This document shows positions 56,843-64,000 of a stretch of 64,000 bases of DNA, in pieces. Position 1 is the first letter of the stretch. Every line of letters starts with the position of its first letter. The notes below the pieces were generated by a model that searched no databases, was not told the origin of the DNA, and saw nothing but the letters and a program-made list of their open reading frames with translations. The position numbers and the translations under genes were made by a program. Origin of the DNA: Galdieria partita (taxonomy: Eukaryota; Rhodophyta; Bangiophyceae; Galdieriales; Galdieriaceae); the NCBI GenBank assembly GCA_025991245.1, contig BQMJ01000063.1, positions 1 to 64,000 of the forward strand. The letters are read 5' to 3'.

Positions 56843-58558
56843 TTATATCTCTTCTTCTATTCCATGTTCTTTCAAGTTGGCTGCCTTATCATAGGGCGAA
56901 GGAATAGATTCACTGACATTTTTCATTCCTAACATTCTCTTCACATTATTGACACCACAATTCCAATGATACTTGGCAATTTCTCCCAAGGAGTGCTCAA
57001 ACACAAGTCTCATTTGTTCCAAAGTATAACCTTTGGTTTCTGGCATAAAGAAAAACAACATAACCCAACCCCAAGCAATGGCTGCAGCATAAAACCCATA
57101 ACCACCTTGAGCTTTCATACTTTTCAACATATCCGGCCAAGAGAACGATACCACGAAATTGAACATATAATTGGTAAATGTGGTAATAGCCATACCTTCC
57201 GACCGGACATATAAAGGAAAGATCTCTGCATTATACACCCAAGGTACGGGCCCATTGGCAGGGGAATAGGCAGCGATGAAGAAGAATATGGCAATAATGA
57301 ATAAAGCAAAATTCACCCATTTCGAGCCATAGTAAGAAAACAGAGCAAGAATCTGCATAGCACACATCACAGGAAATGTCCATAGCTGAAGACTTCGCCT
57401 TCCATACTTATCAATAGTCCAATAAACCGGAATGGTAAATACTGCATTCGCAAAACCAGCAACCATACTGGCAAGAACAGCCTTCTTACTGGATACATGT
57501 ATCATAGTCTTGAACATATAGTCTACATAATACATGAATACATTCATTCCACAGTATTGTTGGAATAACATAAGTAAAACTCCAACAAATAAGGCTCGTC
57601 GAAGAGATGGCACTCTTACAAGTTCCAAATACATGTTCTTATCAGCTGTCATCCTAGACTCCTCTTCACAGGCTTTTCTAATAATCACATAATCTCTCAA
57701 TGCATGTTCTCTAGAAATTCTTAGGCGTTTTAATACTTCCACAGCATGTTCATGTTTCCCTTTCTTAATCAACCATCGAGGACTCTCTGGTTGGAAGAAT
57801 ATGCCAACTGTTTCAATAGCACCCGGAACCAAGGTAGTACCTAACATAAGACGCCATCCTATTGTAGGAACATTGATAAAGATTGCATCCATGATATATC
57901 CAATGAATATGCCAGTTGCCACCAATTGTTGATATAGACTAGCAATGGCACCGCGAATGGCAGTGGGAACAGCTTCCGCTAAGAGAATGGGAACTGTGCT
58001 TGATATCATACCCATAGAAATACCCAACATTAATCTACCAACCAATAACATGGCCCACGAAGGAGCCAAAGCTTCCCATAATGCTGATCCTACTGACCAC
58101 ACCCCGGCAATTAGCAAAGTACCTCTTCTACCAATCTTATCATTGAGGACAATGGCAATGATAGAACCCACCAATGCACCAAGAGTAGTAGCAGAGGTAG
58201 TTAGACCCAACAAATTGGTCTTGTTGGCTATATTGAATTTATACATAAACTGTATTTCGGCACCGCTCACTAAAGATATGTCAACTCCCACAATGAACGC
58301 ACCTAAAGCTGCAAAAGCAACCAAGATAAATAGTCTAGGGGTTTGTTTCCAAGGATGCATTCTCTCTTCTTCAGTTAGAATTTCATCTTCTAAGGAACTC
58401 ACATTCTTTAACTGTTCCTCAAAGTCTTCCAAAGTCATTCCTTCTATTCTTTCCAAAGCATTTACTTGATCATTTCCGCGGTCCTTACTTTGTTTATTAT
58501 CTTCTGTTGCTGCTGCTTGTATAGTTTCCATACCCATTTTATCCCTATTACCTGCCAT
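56843..58558 (-). CDS. MFS sugar (hexose/polyol) transporter
   Basis: Single exon, 571 aa from ATG 58558. There are twelve membrane segments after an acidic c.80-residue cytosolic N-terminus. Sugar porter signatures: GVDISLVSGAE, NDKIGRRGTLL, LVGRLMLGISMGM, FQPESPRWLIKKGK, LMLFQQYCGMNVFMYY, DKYGRRSLQLW, VPWVYNAEIFPLYVRSEG and FMPETKGYTLEQM. It is a proton-coupled sugar or polyol uptake carrier of the plasma membrane; heterotrophic cyanidiophytes carry many. Its decayed relative lies at 28190-29989. Substrate cannot be told from sequence. Confidence 0.95.
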   Translation of the reverse strand: MAGNRDKMGMETIQAAATEDNKQSKDRGNDQVNALERIEGMTLEDFEEQLKNVSSLEDEILTEEERMHPWKQTPRLFILVAFAALGAFIVGVDISLVSGAEIQFMYKFNIANKTNLLGLTTSATTLGALVGSIIAIVLNDKIGRRGTLLIAGVWSVGSALWEALAPSWAMLLVGRLMLGISMGMISSTVPILLAEAVPTAIRGAIASLYQQLVATGIFIGYIMDAIFINVPTIGWRLMLGTTLVPGAIETVGIFFQPESPRWLIKKGKHEHAVEVLKRLRISREHALRDYVIIRKACEEESRMTADKNMYLELVRVPSLRRALFVGVLLMLFQQYCGMNVFMYYVDYMFKTMIHVSSKKAVLASMVAGFANAVFTIPVYWTIDKYGRRSLQLWTFPVMCAMQILALFSYYGSKWVNFALFIIAIFFFIAAYSPANGPVPWVYNAEIFPLYVRSEGMAITTFTNYMFNFVVSFSWPDMLKSMKAQGGYGFYAAAIAWGWVMLFFFMPETKGYTLEQMRLVFEHSLGEIAKYHWNCGVNNVKRMLGMKNVSESIPSPYDKAANLKEHGIEEEI

Positions 58559-59311
58559 TCTCAAGTATCCATTTCAGTGAGTACTCTTCGACCCTTTTTT
58601 AAATCAGCTATTGGAGATTTCTAGAATTCATATTCCAATGCACGTAGAGGGGTTTCTGTTTCAGCAACGAAAGTCAAGTCCTGTTGACAAATTTTCTAGA
58701 ATTGTGGATACCTTTTTGTCGCTCGCCGGATGAAATCCCATTTACAGTGGAATCTTGCAAGAGGGTTTCTTCGAAGGGGCGACGACGAAAAGCTCATGGG
58801 AGAATCTGGAAAAAAGTATCATGTTATTTCAATCTGTATTTTTACTAGAACTTTTGTGAACAAGCTACCTTGTCCTTTATGTATGGGTGTCTTGTTGCCC
58901 TTCATTGTTAAGAAGGGCTTATTCTGAAATGAAAGAGGAAACTACTCAAAGGGGGAACGCTGCCATGGATGTAACTAGTCGAAAGTAGTTTTGATTGGTT
59001 TTTCAAAAAGGAGACTAGTGGATAGGGATATTATGGTGTATTCAGTTTATAACAGTGGAGACAATCGTAGTGTAGTTGGTTGTTTCTAAAACAAAAGTGT
59101 AGAGTGTTGGGAAAGGAAGTTTGTTGATAAAACAAACATAATGATAATTATTGTAAGACGTTGGATAGAGGAATAAAATATGAGGTGCTAGTGGAATCTT
59201 TGTAGTCTTGCTATGGATAAGAAATTTTGCTGTTATATATAGGAATAACTACAAGTCGTCGTTGTACGAAAACCTCATTTGACAAACTTTTCCAGGAATA
59301 CAAATGAGTGA
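58559..59311. other. Divergent intergenic region
   Basis: This 750 bp lies between the sugar transporter (minus) and the UBA protein (plus). A 65-codon frame at 58730-58927 has no recognisable content. No structured RNA is seen by eye. Confidence 0.45.
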
Positions 59312-61177
59312 ATGGCATCGATAGGTGAACTTTGTATCATTGGATATCCTCGTGAGCGGGAAGCAAAACATTCGATCATCCAGAGGTGTATTTCAAACCA
59401 GCTGGTGTTACAAAAGTTAGCAATGGACCAAACAAAGCAAAAGAAAGATATAGTAGAGCAGATAATGGAAATCTGTAGCGTATTCGAGGAGGAAGCAAAA
59501 GATGCTCTTGCTGCGTGTAACAACGACTTGGAACTCGCAATAGAAAGAATTTTGTCAGGTGAAGCTGGAAATTGTGACGATCTCTCTGCTTAATATTTTA
59601 CGTTAGGAAAAGAATATAGCTGGCAGAAGGTGTCAAAGAGAGGTCGTTGTTTCAAGTCCTCAACTACGAAGCAGTTGAATACTCGACACTTTGACCCAAA
59701 GGAACAAGCAAAGTTCACAAAAAAGAGATCGAGCAAGGAAGGTATTTTGGAACAAAAGCCACAAGAAGGAAGGAAGATAGGGTATTCACGTATTCTGAAC
59801 GATGAAACGAAAGTAGATGAATCAACTGAGCAGCAACACGTGCAACTGAAAGAAGACGATGATGATAGAAGTTTTCCAAGATCCTCAAACTATCGTCAAG
59901 TTAGATCTATGAAAACAAGGTGGAAAAAGAAAGAAAAACTTGCAGACAAAGTGAATAGTAGTGACAAATATGTCGACTGGGGAACAGACGACGGAAACAG
60001 GAATAGTTTGAGCAAAGACATTATTCATTTGCTAGACTCTCCAAGTTTTCATAGAAATGGAATGCATAGGATAGAGAAATCTACTATGAAAGAAGAGTCG
60101 TATGGAAGCGAAGAACTCTATGAAACCTCATCAAATAGCCATATGCAGCAGTCAATGAGAGATGAATATTCCATGAAAAGTAAGAATAGGCTTCATTTCT
60201 CAAGTTTCGAAGATAAGCATTTCAAACCTACTACAGAAGTATCGTTGGTCAATTCCACACAGAAATGGGAACCAATTGAAGATTCAAGAGAGTTGCGAAT
60301 AAGATTTGGTTCCTTAACACTGTCCTCATCAATAAGATGTGTTACCCATGAAGAAGAAAACGAGGTCAATCGTTTACAACCCGTTCATTTCCAATCAAAC
60401 AAGATGAAAGGATTACTTAGGAAATCCAAGAATCCAGTCCAGACTTCACTGAATCAGGATTTCCATGTTGATTCATGGAACAAAGTTGAAGGAGCCCAAG
60501 TTCCTAAGGATGTGGACGATAACTTGGTTACTAATACCACTGAGCAATATATAACAGAGTATCCATTCACATCATACAATTGTCCCAATTCAAAGTTTCA
60601 TGGCGAAGTACTGAACGTTTCAGATTTTCCAAAGGGGGATCAAACAATGCAGACTGATGGAGCGATTATGGGAACTGCTTATAACGAGTCTCAAATGGCT
60701 AAAGAAACTCACCAACGACAGAATACTTCATGTAATGGAATCATTTCTTCTTCTTCGTCTTCATGGACTTTCCATTCATCCCGTCTTCCTCCCATCACCA
60801 AGAATCGTTTAGAGATATCAGATAGGGTTCCAGTATCGTTACTTTCTCTAGATACTGAACGAACGCACTTGCAGCCTTTTCACTATCCAAGGGCTCCTCT
60901 CGTAAGTAATGAGACATCGTTTGGTTTTCATATGCCAACTTTTCAGGAGAAAGCATCGTTTTCAAAGCAAGATAACATACGGAGATCTTTTCAAGTTTCA
61001 ATGGATTCAAATTTCATGTCTCAACAAAGTTATCCGCTAGACGGTGCATTATGGAAAGAGATGCAGAGATATCCATTGGAGCAGCCAACTATGGATAGGC
61101 TTTCTCCAGTTCAATCGCTGCATCATCACCATCTTCCTCTTAGAACCAAGCCGTATATGGAACGGTACTGGAAATGA
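59312..61177 (+). CDS. UBA-domain protein of UBAP2/Lingerer/GIP1 type
   Basis: Two exons: 59312-59558 and 59607-61177, giving 605 aa. The 48 nt intron (GTGAAGC..ACGTTAG) joins ..AIERILSG to KEYSWQKVSKRGR. The UBA-like helices (VEQIMEICSVFEEEAKDALAACNNDLELAIERILSG) followed by W-x-x-V-basic match the junction seen in UBAP2L/Lingerer proteins (LLEG..SWETVGKKK). The remaining c.500 residues are low-complexity, Ser/Asn/Gln/His-rich and probably disordered. Animal relatives bind RNA and ribosomes and seed stress granules. The start could instead be the Met at 59423 (MDQTKQKK). Confidence 0.7.
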
Positions 61178-61350
61178 TTGTGTATAAACGTATAAATTTC
61201 TCTCTAGAAAAACTATTTTTAAATTTCATTCTCATATGACTTTTGATAGGTTTTATTGAACAACGGACTGAAGCAACTCGAAACAACAACAATACGCGAA
61301 ATGAAGACTTAAACTGAAAGGTAACCATATATTCACTGAACGTACCATTA

Positions 61351-61803
61351 TTACACTCTGTTCTTGAGTGAGTCCTCTGTCTTATTCAAATCCTTGTTCG
61401 AGTCAAGGGGTTTCTGAGTCAGCTCCTCCTTGTCGACATAGGATAAATCAATTTCCTCCAAGAAAACAGAAGGGTCCTGGTCAGAATCATAGTTTGGGTC
61501 GTTTTTATCTACGAAACTTTTTCCGTCTTGAACCCACATAGAACCCCATACTCCTTTACCTAGCAAAGGAAAATAATACTGAGCTATCATCAGAAGGGGA
61601 ATGCCAGCCTGACACTCACCACCTGCACCACCCTTTTTGGGAAGCCCCCTTCCAACGGCTGGAAAGAATAGTTACAAACAATAGAAAAGAAAACTCAGCA
61701 ACTTACCACTGTGTCTATTATATAGTCTTTTAGTAGGAGAAGGGGGTGAGCGCCCTTGTATCTTAGGAGAACGTATCTTGAGGTGTCCATTTGGAGACTG
61801 CAT
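61351..61803 (-). CDS. Short protein with PDCD4 N-terminal motif, no MA3 domains
   Basis: Three exons: 61803-61707, 61658-61620 and 61559-61351, giving 114 aa. Introns of 48 and 60 nt keep frame. The protein reads MQSPNGHLKIRSPK.., then RHSAVGRGLPKKGGAGGKGVWGSM, then KNDPNYDSDQDPSVFLEE and an acidic tail. GRGLPKKGGAGGKGVWG plus DPNYD is the signature just before the first MA3 domain of PDCD4, a translation inhibitor. No MA3 helix repeats follow before the stop, and the next gene begins on the other side. The motif is linked in PDCD4 to RNA and ribosome contact; a translational role here is inference. Confidence 0.75.
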
Positions 61804-62060
61804 TGAGAATCTGAAATGGGAGGGAAACGGAACAAGGATGACCAGGTATTCAACTTGTGGTATCCTAAGAGAGTTATGAAAAAGCTATAACAAACATGCA
61901 ATGATGTTTTAAAATATGTAAAAATCAAATTTCTATACATGGTTAGGTTGAAAAAGGCGCTGTTTAGTTTTCGTTCTTATCGCTTATCCTTCTCAATAAG
62001 GAGAATGCCCTTGGGTTTCCTGGGAATTTTCAAAAATTTGGATCGATCCCTGCATGGTTG

Positions 62061-64000
62061 ATGTGGCATTCTCGTTTCTCTAATAGACGTATTCAAAGGT
62101 TTCAAAGGAACAAAGCCTTCAGCATATCCTATATTATTTGGAGTTATTCTTTGGACATTGTGGATTATTTTAAAAGACTAACTGGAGCAGAAGTTTTATG
62201 GGAAGAAAGGGTAAACAGTGCAAGTTCTGCTATGGGCAAAGAACACTATATCTGGTTGACAACTAGGAGACATACCCTCTCTAAAACTATCAAAAGAATG
62301 TGGTATTTAGGTAGAAAGATTTGGGGTTTTGTAAGTACACTTTGTTGGAAAAGTTGGCAAAAATTGACTGTTTGTTATTAGCTTTTTGTATTATTCGTGT
62401 TTTGCTGGTATGTATCCTACTTGGGGAAAATTATGCCCGTTGTAGAAAAAACAAAGTATAAACAAGAACCAAAGAAAGAATGGGAAGACAAGGAACAACT
62501 AGCAGTGCCTGAGTGGCATCTTCCATATATCAATAATCAGCTTTTGCAGCTTCGGGCTCAAGGAAAGGAAGTAAATGAAGAGTTGATGAAAAAATACTAC
62601 CATTTACCTCATTCTGTTACTGACGAGATAGAATATGTACCAATGGAAGACACCGAAAAGTTCTCTGCAGAATCACCTAAAAGGACTGAACTGAGCAACC
62701 CAATGCGAGCAAATTCTAAAGCACCAACGGAGCAAACGAATAAAGTCATTCATGATAAGGCGGTTCCTGTAAGTCAGCACAAGAAATCGTCTTTCTCAGG
62801 ATCGAAAGTTTCAAAAAACGAATGGAGAATTCCTAAATCGAATATCCCCATTTCACCAGTTCCTGAAACAGTAGCCAAGTCTCTCAAGTCCCTCGTGGAT
62901 AAATATTTGGTGAGTCTCTTCTTGTTCTTTCAGGTTTTGAATGACTTCTTTGATATGTAGGAGCCATTTCTGGGAGGTGTCTCCCAAGAGCAATACATGG
63001 AAGTTCTTCAGAGAAAGTATGCAATATTTTTATTAGATTGAATATGAATTAAGAATTTTAGTACTTATGCAGTTACACCTAAAGGAGCAAACAAAGGAGT
63101 TTCTTGTGTCTTGATACAAATAGTCGACCATGGTAGGACGTACACTTTGATTATCTGACATCAAGTTGACAAGTTGAAGAAATTTATGTGTTGGATCCTT
63201 ATCAAATTACAAGTTCTGGGAAGGCTCTGTATAGGAATCGATTGGAACAAGCGCTTGTTTTGATTCAAAAGCTTTTAGAGAAAAAGTCCCTTCCCAATGT
63301 TGAATTCGTGGTATGTAAATGTGTTTTTCATATAGAAAGTCATATATTTTTGTTGGCTTATTGTAGTTATCCTTACATGATTGCGTACAGACAGTATCCA
63401 AGCCTCATCATTATAGAGTTGCTAAATATATTGAAAGTATTTGAGCATACATCCAATCAGAGAAAGTTGCTAATCGTTTATGTCAAGGTCGTCCTATTTT
63501 TACGGTGATTCATTGTAACTTTTCGGATAACTTGCCATTTCCAATGTTGGAAGGTTCTTCTAATCGTGGAGACTGGAAATCCTGGGATACTAGTGTAGAG
63601 GAAATGAAGAAGGCAAGTAAAAATGGGAAACTTTATTCAGGAATATCTCTAAACACTCTTTGAATAGTATTCTATTCCTTGGAACAAGAAATCTAATCAA
63701 GCAGTATTCCGTGGTGGTCTTCGTGATAGTTCCTATTTTCAGTCGAGAGAAGAAGCCCAACGGTATATTTGTCAACTGTCATTACAAAATGACATCTAAG
63801 AACTTGTGTAGGAAATGTTTGGATATTGGAAGAGGAAAACTGCTTCACTTGCAAGAAAAAAGAGGAGACTTGCTCAATATTTCTGTCGGTGGAAGGTGTT
63901 TCAAGTCTTATGTTTTAAATAGAATGTCATTTGAACAGCAAGTAAGTGAATAATACAGTAGAATTTTGTGACTAGTAGATGACGCAAACTTGAAGCAACA
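62061..64000 (+). CDS. CAP10-type (GT90-like) glycosyltransferase, partial at right edge
   Basis: Exons: 62061-62330, 62382-62909, 62961-63016, 63062-63132, 63174-63310, 63367-63612 (see below), 63668-63762, 63812-63941, continuing past the window. Residues c.88-105 (GFLFVLFVFCWYVSYLG) form a signal anchor. The lumenal part shows FSDNLPFPM.., RGDWKSWDTSVEEMKK, then SIPWNKKSNQAVFRGGLRDS and FKSYVLNRMSFEQQ, typical of CAP10/POGLUT-like enzymes that add glucose or xylose. The intron at 63613-63667 uses a GC donor (GCAAGT). An in-frame TGA at 63442 lies inside a 24 nt GT..AG segment (63437-63460), so that exon is unresolved. The first exon is assigned by frame only. Confidence 0.7.

Noticed and set aside
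63442-63444. TGA as selenocysteine in the CAP10-like gene
   Set aside because: The family has no selenocysteine there and no SECIS-like element can be examined, since the 3' end is outside the window.

Overview
The window is the left end of a nuclear chromosome of a compact, AT-rich unicellular eukaryote. It opens with about 490 bp of telomere repeat (CCCTAATAAA and CCCTAAATAAA units). Genes have few introns, nearly all 41-68 nt with GT-AG ends. Short introns, an arsH gene, an ergothioneine-type methyltransferase, sugar transporters and subtelomeric copies of large P-loop NTPases together suggest a cyanidiophycean red alga close to Galdieria. That assignment is inference; no marker gene here proves it.

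Layout. 1-492: telomere. 493-c.9,000: gene-free T-rich subtelomere built from copies of a c.0.6 kb unit headed by decayed telomere sequence, arranged in c.2.8 kb higher-order copies that grow more diverged inward. 11,400-25,000: a second layer of non-coding repeats, including a 1.2 kb module seen three times, interleaved with large genes that carry a P-loop NTPase and a restriction-endonuclease-like core (15,200-17,938; 19,632-22,039; 25,162-27,639) plus one broken partial copy. Two of the genes also end in a SAM-like domain. The plan resembles Crinkler/RHS-type NTPase-nuclease proteins. 28,190-34,560: decayed or patchily distributed metabolic genes (a sugar transporter pseudogene, an intact arsH, an aldehyde dehydrogenase pseudogene).

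From 34,581 rightward the sequence is ordinary dense euchromatin: RNase H1, a TVP38/DedA-type membrane protein overlapping a Yos1/IER3IP1 gene by four bases, a histidine methyltransferase (EgtD-like), a TMEM97/EXPERA protein, uracil phosphoribosyltransferase, a type II glycosyltransferase, PP2A B'' subunit, RBM22/Slt11 splicing factor, ribosomal protein eL36, a CDT2-like WD40 protein, GMP synthase, SNRNP27, a sphingolipid desaturase, a sugar transporter, a UBAP2-like UBA protein, a PDCD4 N-terminal-motif protein and a CAP10-type glycosyltransferase that runs off the right edge.

The conserved genes form no single pathway. They are linked by compact layout: a head-to-head pair 101 bp apart, a tail-to-tail pair 6 bp apart and one ATGA overlap. 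A GCGCCATTT motif recurs in front of four of them. Exon joins were worked out by reading frame and splice signals and were checked to keep frame; none is confirmed by transcript data.
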